A stretch of 64,000 nt of DNA. It comes from Anoplopoma fimbria. Taxonomy: Eukaryota; Chordata; Actinopteri; Perciformes; Anoplopomatidae. The notes beneath the pieces were generated by a model. It was not told where the DNA came from, ran no database searches, and saw only the letters and a program-made list of their open reading frames with translations. The translations under genes were made by a program, and so were the position numbers. The DNA lies in contig NC_072449.1 of assembly GCF_027596085.1 (NCBI RefSeq), positions 29,295,200 to 29,359,199 on the forward strand. The letters run 5' to 3'. Each line of letters begins with the position of its first letter. Within the stretch, counting starts at the first letter, position 1. Shown here one piece after another: positions 26,150 through 38,132 of this stretch.

Positions 26150-28340
26150 AATGTGTCTATGTAGCTACATCTGTGATGGGGTTGAGATTCAAATCTAAGT
26201 GACTTTCTGTATCACACAATTCTGATAGAGGCAGCCAACAAAAACACTGACTGGTTGTCTTATTTCACAATTATGTTAGGCACTCCAGATACCCAAATGT
26301 TTGTACACAAGCACTGAAAAGGTAAGTTTTTCATGATACAGTCTGTCCCCTTTAACTTATTTTGAGATAAACAGCAATAGCAGGAAGGTCTGAATTGTAT
26401 TATCATGGATGACTAATCTTAAATGTATTCCTAAAGGCATCAGAAACGTGTAGAAGTAAACACAAGCAGCCCAAGCTGACCAGTCACAGTTCTTGTAGTC
26501 CCTGTGTGGTTTTCTCTCTTGAAATAGATTAATATCGGTTTGCTTGTATAATCTGTACATCACTTTGTGAAGGTAGGTTGGTTTCGGTTGATGGACCTTT
26601 GTGTGATTCCCATGTAAGTGTCGGGGGACCAAATCTGCAGTCTTTGTGCAAAAATACAGTCAAAGTTAAAGTCTTTTTTTTTTTGTATGACATTCTCTCT
26701 TTGCACTGCCACAGACAGATGCTTACACCACTTGGCTGAAACAGATGAATAAATGAACTTGGTAAACTTGATTTTGTTTAACTCAAACTGCTTAAAAGTT
26801 TTTTTTAATCTTTTGACCTGGAAACTTTAAAATTGTAGACATGTGTGACGCGTTCTAGTTTGCCGTGTTTAACTAATGCATCAATGATACTGTATCAACA
26901 GTGGAGCTTTGCATGTTTGTCGTACACAGTGAGTGTGTGTCTTAACCAATGGAGTCCCTGGGTTTGGATGCAAAATTTGACATACCGCCTCCATCTGGGT
27001 GGACAAGTTCTAGGTGAGATTTTCCACCCTAGATTATGTTTTGTTTTGTTGGAGCTTGTTGACTTCAAATTGTGTAGAGTCAAACTATATTGCCTTAAAG
27101 TGAAGGAAACACTTTTGTGTAATACTTAACACATGTATTGTAACTTGTATGCCACCTAAAACGCTTTGGGTTGATATATTTACTTCAGTGCAGTATGTCT
27201 ACTCTAATATTTGGCATGTTTTATATAATACAGCGTCGTTTATTTAAACAATAGTTATAAATAAGTATCAGTTTAGATGCAGTTTGTGTCTCACATGTTG
27301 TCAATGCTTAATAAAGAACAACATTTTGGATTAAATCATGTGCACTGTTAGTCACTGTACATGTTCAACAGACATAGATTATACTAGATGGTGTCTACTA
27401 AACTGGTACATTTCTCAAACAAAAAGAGTTTGTGTGAATGTGTAATATAAACAGCTGCATTCAAAGGGTGTCAAGACTTTCAGCACAATATAAGGACACC
27501 TGAGACACCCTGAACCATAAGACAGTCACTTGGTGCACCTGCTGGTTATGAGTTTAAAAAGACACAATCTTGAAGCTGTTTGACTTTTGCATCCCGTTGA
27601 AAGCAGAGATTAAATGTCTGTGCGTTGTATTCTCCCACTTGAATTAAAGGAGCAGTCGGATAGATTTGGGTGTGAGGACCCTTTTGCACTTATCAGAAGT
27701 GAAAAAAAGTTAATTATCATATTAAAGAGAATTCGTGTACATTGGCCTACACTGAAGACTCCATGTAGTTCTTCACCCTCACCACTAGATGTCTCTGTCT
27801 CCTCATTTAGTGCTGAACATTCATCCTGAACATGAACTTTATTATTCACACTGTGCTCTGAGGAGACAACTCATGATGTCTTCAAGGATTCTACTTTATT
27901 TCATTTCTGAAATGGATAGCTAAATTATATTTATATATATCCTTATCTGAATTGAAGGTCCAAGGAAACTAGGGTGCCTTTTGCTGTACATATTGCACCT
28001 TTATGCAAATTTATGATTTGCGATATTGGGCTGCATAAATAATATTGAATTGGCTTGAGGGATTAACAGCAAGATAAAGCTATACATAGTATTTTATTGA
28101 AAATGAGAATAATTATATATAGTTTACTCTATGTTCAATATAAGTAGATCACAGTATCGTTATAGTTATAATCATTATTATTCTTGTTGATTAAGCCTTT
28201 TAATATTTGCCTTTACACCGCTCAACAAGTTCCTTATTTACTATATCTTCCCTCATGTTTGTCTTACTAATGTATCATTTGATACAAAGTACTCTTGGTG
28301 AATTATATGCTTTATAAATTCTTACTTATTTTCTAGTTTC
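26150..28340. other. Intergenic, no gene seen
   Basis: No coding exon recognised on either strand. A segment at 27640-27840 beginning ttaaaggagcagtcgga may be a degraded MITE. Confidence 0.5.
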
Positions 28341-28344
28341 TGAT

Positions 28345-28577
28345 CAGTGGCGGGAAGTAACTTAGTACACAAGTACTGTCAGGTATTTAAGTACAATTTT
28401 GAGGTACTTGTACTTTCCTTGAGTATTTCTATTTTTTTGCCGCTTATTTTTTTGCCATTTACCAGCTGCAACAGTAAAGTGATCCTTACATTACTTTATA
28501 AATGATTATAATCAAATAATATCATATATATTATTCTACACTGTTTTCTTAATACCTGATCACTTTCTCCACCACTG
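28345..28577. mobile_element. hAT-type MITE, short internally deleted copy
   Basis: Begins CAGTGGCGGGAAGTAAC and ends TTTCTCCACCACTG; internal gaggtacttgtactttcc and accagctgcaacagtaaagtg are shared with the copies at 20118 and 31556. No clean TSD visible. Confidence 0.65.
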
Positions 28578-28800
28578 AATGTCACTAAACAAGACAATAA
28601 AGCAGAAGATATTTTACCCCAACCAGAGGTCTCATCTTAAAAACACTAAATCTATAAACATTTAACCCACCGGCTGAGTTACACAGTTACACCTGAATGT
28701 AACACCGGCAGCCGGACTGTCCTCCGCGGCCGTGAACGCCTCACCGCTCTCCAGCAATGAGCCGCTCCCCACAGGACTCCGAGCGCACCAGCCAATCAGC

Positions 28801-29061
28801 GGCGGGCGGTCACACTATTAACCAATAGCGTGTCCGGAGCGCCGGTTAAGGGGGCGGGCGGTCACACTATTAACCAATAGCGTGTCCGGAGCGCCGGTTA
28901 AGGGGGCGGGCGGTCACACTATTAACCAATAGCGTGTCCGGAGCGCCGGTTAGGGGCGGGCGGTCACACTATTAACCAATAGCGTGTCCGGAGCGCCGGT
29001 TGGGGGCGGGCGGTCACACTATTAACCAATAGCGTGTCCGGAGCGCCGGTTAGGGGGCGGG
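28801..29061. repeat. Five tandem 50-52-bp repeats, each with a CCAAT and a GC box
   Basis: CCAAT starts at 28822, 28874, 28926, 28976 and 29026 (steps 52, 52, 50, 50). Each unit reads GGGCGGGCGGTCACACTATT, then AACCAATAGCGTGTCCGGAG, then CGCCGGTTA. The units are near-identical; differences are only in the G/A run at the junction. Confidence 0.95.
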
Positions 29062-29089
29062 TGTTTCTGTGCAGCCCATCTAACAATAG

Positions 29090-29276
29090 CCTGGACACGG
29101 TGAGTTATCCAGCCAGGAGCTGAACCGGGAGGACAGCGAGAGTTCCGCCCAATACACGAGACGGTGTGTCCCGGTTATTATCAGAAGATTATCACGTTAT
29201 CACGTTATCACGTTATCACGTTACGTTAGCACGCCGCACTCTGGGACTCTTTTCACATTTTGCAACCAGACAAGTG
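29090..29276 (+). other. pak1: Candidate pak1 non-coding exon 1
   Basis: The sequence between the promoter repeats and the GTGAGT donor at 29277. It contains four tandem ATCACGTT units at about 29190-29225. No long ORF. RNA evidence would be needed to set the start. Confidence 0.4.
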
Positions 29277-29349
29277 GTGAGTGAGCTTTATCCACTTTAC
29301 TCCTCAACACCTTAAACGAGCCGATCATCAGGTCCTCAGCAGGGTGTGT

Positions 29350-29974
29350 GAGGGAGGGGAGGAAGGAAGGAAGGAAGGAAGGAAGGAAGGAAGGAAGGAG
29401 GAAGGAGGAAGGAAGGAAGGATGGGAGGAAGGAAGGAAGGAAGGAAGGAAGGAAGGAAGGAAGGAAGGAAGGAAGGAAGGAAGGAAGGAAGGAAGGAAGG
29501 AAGGGAGGAAGGAAGGAAGGGAAGGGAGGAAGGAAGGAAGGAAGGAAGGAAGGAGGAGGAAGGAAGGAAGGAAGGAGGAGGGGGAGGAAGGAAGGAGGAA
29601 GGAAGGAAGGAAGGAAGGAAGGAAGGAAGGAAAGGGGAGGAGGAGGAAGGAAGGGGAGGGAAGGAAGGAAGGAGGGAGGGAGGAAGGAAGGAGGAGGGGA
29701 GGAAGGAGGGAGGAGGGAGGGAAGGAGGAGGGGAAGGAGGGAGGAAGGAAGGAAGGAAGGAAGGAAGGAAGGAAGGAAGGAAGGAAGGAAGGAAGGGAGG
29801 AGGAAGGAAGGAAGGAAGGGAAGGAGGGAAGGAAGGAAGGAAGGAAGGAAGGAAGGAAGGAAGGGGGAGGAAGGAAGGAAGGAAGGAAGGAAGGAAGGAA
29901 GGAGGAGGAAGGAAGGAAGGAAGGAAGGAGGAGGAAGGAAGGGGAAGGAAGGAAGGAAGGAAGGAAGGAAGGAG
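29350..29974. repeat. (GGAA)n polypurine tract, 625 bp
   Basis: Irregular GGAA/GGGA/GGA repeats. 29423-29974 (552 bp) contains no pyrimidine at all on the plus strand. Confidence 0.97.
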
Positions 29975-30015
29975 TTAATGGGTTACTGTAGGCTGACTGC
30001 TATTCTGTATCTGCA

Positions 30016-31109
30016 TCCATACATACATACATTACATTACATTACAGTACATTACATTACATTACAGTACATTACATTACATTACATTACAGTACAGTAC
30101 ATTACATACATTACATTACAGTACATTACATACATTACAGTACATTACAGTACATTACATTACATTACAGTACATTACAGTACATTACAGTACATTACAG
30201 TACAGTACATTACATTACAGTACAGTACAGTACATTACATTACATTACATTACAGTACATTTACATTACATTACAGTACATTACATTACATTACATTACA
30301 TTACAGTACATTACATTACATTACATTACATTACAGTACATTACAGTACATTACATTACATTACAGTACATTACAGTACATTACATTACAGTACATTACA
30401 TTACACATTACATTACATACAGTACATTTACATTACAGTACAGTACATTACATTACATACATTACAGTACATTACATTACATTACAGTACAGTACAGTAC
30501 ATTACATTACAGTACATTACATTACATTACATTACATTACATTACATTACAGTACATTACATTACATTACATACATTACAGTACAGTACATTACAGTACA
30601 TTACATTACATTACAGTACATTACAGTACATTACATTACAGTACATTACATTACATTACAGTACATTACATTACATTACATTACAGTACATTACATTACA
30701 TTACATTACATTACATTACAGTACATTACATTACAGTACATTACAGTACATTACAGTACATTACAGTACATTACATTACAGTACATTACATTACATTACA
30801 TTACATTACAGTACATTACAGTACATTACATTACAGTACAGTACATTACATTACATTACAGTACATTACAGTACATTACATTACATTACAGTACATTACA
30901 TTACAGTACATTACAGTACATTACATTACAGTACATTACATTACAGTACATTACATTACAGTACATTACATTTACAGTACATTACATTACATTAGTACAT
31001 TACATTACAGTACATTACAGTACATTACATTACATAGTACATTACATTACAGTACATTACATTACAGTACATTACAGTACATTACAGTACATTACAGTAC
31101 ATTACAGTC
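30016..31109. repeat. Pentanucleotide array with two interspersed variants (ACATT / ACAGT)
   Basis: About 1.1 kb of five-base units that differ only T versus G at one position, in irregular order, with rare slips (ttacattt, tacacatt, attagtac). Confidence 0.97.
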
Positions 31110-31283
31110 ATTTCACATCAACGCCCCGGGACCACGCAGGCCCGTCAGCCACGACGAGGTTAAACAGTCGGATGGTGGATGCTCGGTGCCGTTATTATTA
31201 TTATTCTTTTATTGTTTTATTACACCGGTGTCCTCACAGTTTTACCAGCTGGCTGTGATAACATGGGAGTTTCTGCCGGTCAA

Positions 31284-31322
31284 CGAATGAATGAATGAAT
31301 GAATGAATGAATGAATGAATGA
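31284..31322. repeat. (GAAT)n microsatellite
   Basis: About nine GAAT units. Confidence 0.95.
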
Positions 31323-31555
31323 CTGGATGGAATAAATTCACCTTAGCTCCAAACATGTACCTCGATGGATACCTCTGACATGATTCATCTTTCTACAGAA
31401 GAGAAGGAACTGATCCACTGCAGATCTCTGAAATGATTTAGTTTATTTCTAAGCTCTTGTAATAAGTTATAACAAGTAGCCAGGGTTTAAGTGTTCAACC
31501 CACTCATACCATCTCGTACATTATCTGTGTAATATGAGTGTAATATAGTAATATT

Positions 31556-32130
31556 CAGTGGTGCAAAGTAACTATTCTTAATACATCTTAAGTACAAATT
31601 TGAAGTAATTATACTTTCATTTAGCATATTCACTTTCTACTACATTCAACTTCTCTTCCATTACATCTCAAGAGGCAAAACATTGTATTTGTACTTTTAC
31701 TTTTACCGCATTTATTCAAGACTTTAGTCATTTGTTACCTTGCAGATGAAAATAAATTAAACAGAAAATAATAAACAAATCCTTTATGAATAAATGATGG
31801 AATCCTAGGAGGAAATTGACCAGTATAATTTTAAGTATATAAAGGCAGCTCCACTTTTACTAGATGCAACATTAGAGTGATGAGCACACGAATGCATCCA
31901 TGATTATAATCCAACAATAGAATATAGCTCCATTATTCTGAAATGGGAGATTCTTCACAATGAGTACTTTTACTTTTGGTACTTTTAAGTATATTTTGAT
32001 GATAACACTTTTTCACTTATATTTAAGTAAATATTTGATTGCAGGACTTTCACTTGTGACGGGGTATTTCTACACTGTGGTAGTGCTACTTTTACACAAG
32101 TAAAATATCTGAGTACTTCTTCCACCACTG
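31556..32130. mobile_element. hAT-type MITE, 575 bp, near-perfect TSD
   Basis: Ends CAGTGGTGCAAAGTAAC and CTTCTTCCACCACTG. Flanks GTAATATT (31548-31555) and TTAATATT (32131-32138) match at 7 of 8. Internal acttttacttttggtactttt and caagtaaaatatctgagtac are typical of this teleost family. No ORF. Confidence 0.75.
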
Positions 32131-32138
32131 TTAATATT

Positions 32139-33355
32139 ACTGTAAGGCTTCCTGCTGCAGATTCACATCACCTGCTGTAGCATTAATCGCTGTAAACTTG
32201 TAGTTTTCTGTGATGCGTTCACAGTAATCTGTCATTAATGTACTGGGGCTCTTGTCTCTCTGTCCTTCCGTCAGTTCATACAGCTGAGTTAGGCTGACAT
32301 CGCCTTTTGCTCCCTGTTATAAAAAGTTATTTTCCTCATCTGAGTGACCAGTTTCCTGGATAATGAAAAGCTCCAAGGAGGCTGGTTTAAGGAGTGTTGG
32401 TGGCAGAACAAAAAACATGTATTACCTGAATAAAGAAACACACATATAGTCAGTACTGGACTCAGTGTGATGCCAGATGTTGTCGTCCTATTGAGCTTCA
32501 CACCTGTATGAGGGGAATCCAATGGAGAGAGTGAGCCGCCGCTCGAATCTGGATTATTTCTTGTCGGTTTAAGTGACTGTGATATTTACAGCCTTGTCGT
32601 TTTTTTTACCGTGTACCTCCAAAAAACCCTGAGAGTTCCAGCACCTCAGTTTAAAAACCTCCGCTGTAGTTCACATATGTGTGTGAATTGGAATGGAGCC
32701 TAGTTGAACAATCAGGGAGGTTAGACCCAACTGAAGTGAGTGTGTTGGAGAATATTCAATTTATTAATTCTGTTCAATATTTGATAGTTCCCACATATGA
32801 ATTAATAACATCTTTCTTATATTGAGTTGAGGACGTTGTGTCAATGCTCATTTACATTTACACCAAAGAATGATAAATTAATTATTCTAATGACGTTTTT
32901 CAAGCATTTTTCAAGCAAAAAACTGGTAAAAATTCCCTCATTTCAGATTTGTAAATGTTAAGATTTTCTGCGCTTCGTTGTCTAATTTCATTGTAAACTG
33001 AAACTTGTACTCTTCCTGATTGCTTGATCTATTGGATTATGGTTTAATGGCAGTGGTGGCGCAGTGGTTGCCATGGAGACTAGGGAGTGGCCAAAGGAGT
33101 CTTTTTATGACCCCATGTGAAGCATGAGGCCACCCAGTTGTTGCTTTAACACAGAGAGAGAGAGAGAGAGAGAGAGGTTAATGACCCATTTGGCTACTGT
33201 GGTGTTTGGCTTGGCTTCTTGATGAGAACAGTGTGTATGTATGTATGTTTTCTTTTTGGCCAATCTTTGGGCTCTGTCTCACCTGTCATCAGAGTTATTT
33301 TTAACCCAGAGACAGTAAGTTTTGACCTGCTGACCTACAATAGAGCTATTTACTG

Positions 33356-33409
<54 letters not shown>

Positions 33410-34290
33410 CCTGATTACATTTCTGACATTATGTCGGCTACATTGGTTTTGTCCTGCAACCACTGCACAACACTCCCTGGTGAACGTGTAAGCAAACAGT
33501 TGCTTATTCACACATTCATCCCGTTCAGAGCAACATATTCCTTCATTTTGGAGTGGTGTTTGTGTCCACCTGATGCATATATGTCCAACATTCACTCTCT
33601 TTAGCTGCTAAATGCTCCGCTATCTCCATCAGCTGGTCTCTAACTGTCTGTCTGCTGTCTGGCTTTTACAACTTTTCCTCTGAAAACAGTGAAATCAGGG
33701 AAACAACAGTCCTCTGTGGGTTCATCAGTACGAGGGAACACCTTCACATAAAAGCACTCATGTGATCCATTGTTGATATTAACTTTTAGGAGTAAAACCT
33801 AAATTACTGTTATTTACTTCATTGGTACAGAGTTGATTCATATATTAATCATCTAAAAAAGTAAATCAATGTTTTGATTGATTAATTGTTCCAAATATTC
33901 CTGTTCCGGCTCGTCAGTTGTGAGGATTGGCTCTGTTTCTTTATGTCATGTGATAGTAAACAGTGTCTGGACTGATCGTCACAGGAAACAACAAAATGGA
34001 TGTCATCCCCTTGGCCATTTTTCTATTTCCTTTTGATTTTATATATCCAAAGATGAATCAGCTAATGGAGAAAAATAATCAATTGTTTCTAGCTGCAGCT
34101 TAGATGAATGTATTCTACCTTCAAGTTTGATGTTTAAAGACAGCACTTTGGCCACATGTTCTTTGGTGCTCGTCATGGAGGCAGCTCATGAACCCAAAGT
34201 CCTCCTCACACTACCAAAGCTATTGATTACAATATCTACTCCATGGGATGGAGGTGCAGGTTAGCTGTTTCCCCATGTTTCCAGTCTTTG
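32139..34290. other. pak1 intron 1, mostly unique; no gene seen
   Basis: Short (AG)n at 33151-33176 and a (CA)n repeat at 33359-33406; nothing else recognised. Confidence 0.6.
33359..33406. repeat. (CA)n microsatellite
   Basis: 24 CA units. Confidence 0.97.
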
Positions 34291-34299
34291 TGCTAAGCT

Positions 34300-34600
34300 A
34301 AGCTAACTGGCTGCTGACTGTAGCTTCATATTCATACCGTACAGACATAGATATGAGTTATCTAACTCCTGGGAGGAAAGTGAAATACTATCATACTGAA
34401 AAGGAGTGACGTAGAGACACCGTTTACCGCTCTGGTAGCTACCTGTCAATCACAAGGTAGCCCCGCCCTAAAGCATACTCTGCTTTATGGAGGGTTAGAG
34501 AAAATGCACGTTTTAAGACACCTCCACATTGGGTTCACTTTTCAGAGCCAGAGGCTGCCTCCTGGTTCTGTTACTGTAGAAACATGGCGGCAGATTTCTA
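34300..34600 (+). mobile_element. Teleost interspersed repeat copy
   Basis: Contains CTGTCAATCACAAGGTAGCC followed by ccgccctaaagcatac, shared with 40115 and, inverted, 52100. Ends near the gaaacatggcggcagatttc segment. Confidence 0.65.
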
Positions 34601-34619
34601 CAGTCAATAATGAACTAAA

Positions 34620-35599
34620 TTACTCGTTGAGATGAATATTATTCTTTGCCACGTACACACTCACACACAGCATCAATAGAAACATTACTATTGGCCGTTG
34701 AGCAGCCAGAATGCTGCCAGCAGCTGAATAATGGATAGTCTGTCTGCTGGAGCTGCTGAGTGCGGCGTCTAGACGGCACAAAACTACACGCTCCCTCCTC
34801 TTCCCTCCATGAATCCAAACGAAAGCTGTGGTCCATATTGTCTTTTAAGAGTTTCATCCACTTCGTTGATGAGAAGGCAAATCAAAGGAGGCGCTTCTCT
34901 AAGCCATTGATAGAAGGAGAGGGATCACTATTACTGCTGGCATGTGTGATCATGATGAGCAGACATGGAGAGAGGATTAAAATATTCCTCCTCGCTTCAG
35001 TTTCATTGAGGAGTCAGGAGAGGAAGAGGAGTTTACAGGTGGAGCTCTATTCAGGGATAACATGTGTGTAATATGATTAGTTTTCTGATCCGTCTGAGAG
35101 TGTTTGCTGCAGTCAGAAGCTGTTTACTGTCTGTTGTACTGCAGGTTCCCCCTCCACCTGTTAAAGAGCCCCCAGACATTAGAAACACTACACAAGCTGT
35201 CTCAGAGCACTCTCCATACATGCTTTAAAAGGCTGCACACACGGATACAGAGACTGTACAGGGAGACAATGGTGGATCAACTTGTTCAACCACGGAAACC
35301 ACCGAGATGTGAAATGATACTGAAGCTTGATTTAACAGGAGTTCCCTGAATGACACGCCCTCTTTACCGGCAGAGAACAGACGGATCAGTGAAGAGTCCA
35401 GCTGAACATACCTAATTGTGATTATTTTGACAGTTATTAGAGCGAATGTCGACTTTGACATCATTATTGAAAACATGCTAAAATAATGATTGTGTGATTT
35501 TTGCATGGATCTGTACCGAAACAGATGTTTTGTGAAGTCTGTAGAGTACAATGTGTAGGCCAGGACATCTCTGCAGCTCCACAATATTCATTTAGATTA
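34620..35599. other. pak1 intron 1, no gene seen
   Basis: Several open frames on both strands, but none with recognisable similarity or splice context. Confidence 0.5.
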
Positions 35600-35881
35600 A
35601 GGGCTGTGCAAAAATATTGATATAGCTTACTATCGCGTTTTTTCTTTTTTTAAACCAAAAAAAAAGCCAGTGACCTCTCGGCCTGTCACATGACCTGGCC
35701 AAAATCACAACATGCGTTTCACAAGCAAGCAGCCGTTACTGTAGAGAAGAACTATGTGATCCCGATTCGCCGCAATAGACTCTATTGAATGGTATCGTAT
35801 CGCAATATATCGCGCTATATATCGTATCGTGACACATGTATTGCGATACGTATCGTGAGGTGCTTGCCAATACACAGCCCT
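35600..35881. mobile_element. Short MITE with AGGGCTGTG termini
   Basis: Starts AGGGCTGTGCAAAAATATTG and ends TTGCCAATACACAGCCCT, with an internal run of atcgtatcg / cgatacg motifs. About 282 bp. No convincing TSD. Confidence 0.55.
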
Positions 35882-36117
35882 TTTTATAATGGTAGTTTGA
35901 CACAAATTCCTCACACATAAATATTGCGCTTTGCCATTTGAAAAATTGCAGCAGGCCACGTGTCGATTTTGATCAGATTTCGATAAATCCAATAACTGTT
36001 TAACATTTTTACAGAAATCTCTCAGCACATGACCCTGAATATGAAAATATAACTGCGAGGATTGCGTCTAACGGTGAAGACGGTCCAGGCCAAATCCCAG
36101 CTTCTTGAGAGCTGACA

Positions 36118-36246
<129 letters not shown>

Positions 36247-36538
36247 GCCCAGAGACCATATGGTGGAGGAACCACCCACTCATTGGGACCCGCCACGGCT
36301 CCCAGTAACACACACACACAGACACACACAAACACACTTTTAATCTGCCCTTCAGTATAGCACACACACGAGCAGCTGAAACTCAATGTGAAGATGTGAG
36401 GGAGAAGAGTGAGAGAGTGGAGAGGAAGGTTGTCTGTCACACCTCAGTCTCAACCATTTGTGTGTGTGTATGTGTCTGAATATTTCTGTGTTGAAGTATT
36501 GTGTTCACACCCTGCAGCCTTGCATCCATGGAGAGATA

Positions 36539-36540
<2 letters not shown>

Positions 36541-36589
<49 letters not shown>
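36541..36589. repeat. (GT)n microsatellite
   Basis: About 24 GT units. Confidence 0.97.
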
Positions 36590-36590
<1 letters not shown>

Positions 36591-36761
36591 ATTACCTCAT
36601 TACATGATCACACACACTGTTATTGTTGGATAGTGTGTCTGCTGGGAGATGAACACATGAGTGTGTGTTTTCACCACATGACTGAGGTGACCCTGTCTCC
36701 ACCAACAGTGTTTGGTCAACACATGACCAAGGGGAATGGGTTCATACACAGTGTGTGAGTG

Positions 36762-36952
<191 letters not shown>

Positions 36953-36959
36953 TAAGCAT

Positions 36960-38020
36960 TTGATTAAACACCTCAAGTCTAAATTCCTCCCTTAATAGTT
37001 TCTGGTAAATGTCAGACTCTTCCTCATTTCTTCAACTTACAACACAGCTGACCAGTTTATCAGCTGTTACGTTGATGTTTTTCTACTTTCCTTCTTTAAC
37101 AGGAGACGGCGGTTCATTCCCCGTGTGAACCAGAAGTCAAGTGGATTTATTTGTCAGGGAATTCCGTAGTAATTCAAACACAGACAATGATCTTTTCCTA
37201 AACCTAACTAAGTATTTAATGATTTTTTTCTAAACCTAACTTAGTAGTTTTGTTGCATAAACCTAACTAAGTTGTTTGCTGTGAAGACGGAAATTTATTT
37301 TGAAAAGACTGTATGCATTAAACATGCAGAAATCGACACGCGTTTCTGGCTTTTGTTTGAAAACTTCTCGTAAGATATCAAACAAACCGTTGTATAAGGA
37401 TAAGTTGTATAATTCATATTTTATTTACATCTAAATAGTTTGGGCCCAAGAATTAGGAGAACCACATTTTTCAAACTTCCATTTTGTCGATGTCCCCACA
37501 GTGTTGTCCATTTTCATGTTGTTTTTCCGCCACGCCCCCCGGTGGGTAAAGGCCTTTTTAAAGGTGCAATGTGTAAGAGCTGACCAGAACATACACATGG
37601 CACCTTTAAACACTATAAGCAGTCACTGAAGTTTCCAGAGATGGGCTGTGCTAAATTAGTGGTTATTATCGATACAGATTTTGTGACCATTTCGGATGAC
37701 AGATTAGAAGCTTTTTTTGAAGCAAACTAGCAAAATAGTTTATTTGTCTGTGGTGAAGTTTATTAAAAACATATTTAAGTTTCCCAGTGCAGGTTCAATA
37801 TGTATTTTTTTTAAAAATCTTTGATTAATTGATCGGTCAGTCCACAGAAAATACATTTTAATAATGTATGATCAAACATTTGCTTCTCAACCCTTTCTCA
37901 CTTCATTGCATTTCCTTTTAAATGGTACGTGATTCATTTTATTACTTCTGGCAACTTAATCACTCAACCAAATAATCTTTAAATTAATCAGAAATGGTAA
38001 CTATCAGTAGTTGCAGCTGG
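36960..38020. other. pak1 intron 1, mostly unique
   Basis: Includes a 54-bp mini-palindromic element at 37557-37610 with ends TTTAAAGGTGC and GCACCTTTAAA. No gene seen. Confidence 0.55.
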
Positions 38021-38025
38021 CTCTG

Positions 38026-38132
38026 CAGTCTGCGTGACGTTTGTGATTTAATTTCTCTGTCAGTTGGGGGGGCTGTAATGATGCACATGATGTTTCCAAA
38101 TGCCAACATCAGGATATCTTTTTTACAGACAT
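38026..38132. repeat. 107-bp exact direct repeat, copy 1
   Basis: Begins CAGTCTGCGTGACGTTTGTG and ends TCTTTTTTACAGACAT; identical to 39577-39683, including the run of seven G. Confidence 0.95.

Larger units (their letters stand above)
28739..29276 (+). promoter_or_regulatory. pak1: Candidate pak1 promoter / CpG-rich region
   Basis: A GC-rich stretch with GC boxes (gggcgggcgg) and seven CCAAT sites: 28792, the five in the tandem array, and 29149. There is no clear TATA box. It lies between aqp11 (minus) and pak1 (plus). A consensus donor AAGTG/GTGAGT at 29277 could end a non-coding first exon of about 180 bases. On the minus strand GAGCG/GTGAGG at 28745/28744 is another possible donor, so the promoter may be bidirectional. 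The assignment to pak1 is inferred from position and strand. Confidence 0.55.

Noticed and set aside
28801..29061. CRISPR-like array at the regular 50-52-bp repeats
   Set aside because: Units are fully repeated with no unique spacers, and the host is a vertebrate genome; it is a promoter minisatellite.
29348..31258. A 636-codon open frame
   Set aside because: It runs through the GGAA tract (GRKEGRKE) and the pentanucleotide array (YITLHYIT). Neither repeat contains a stop in that frame, and there is no conserved domain or splice support.
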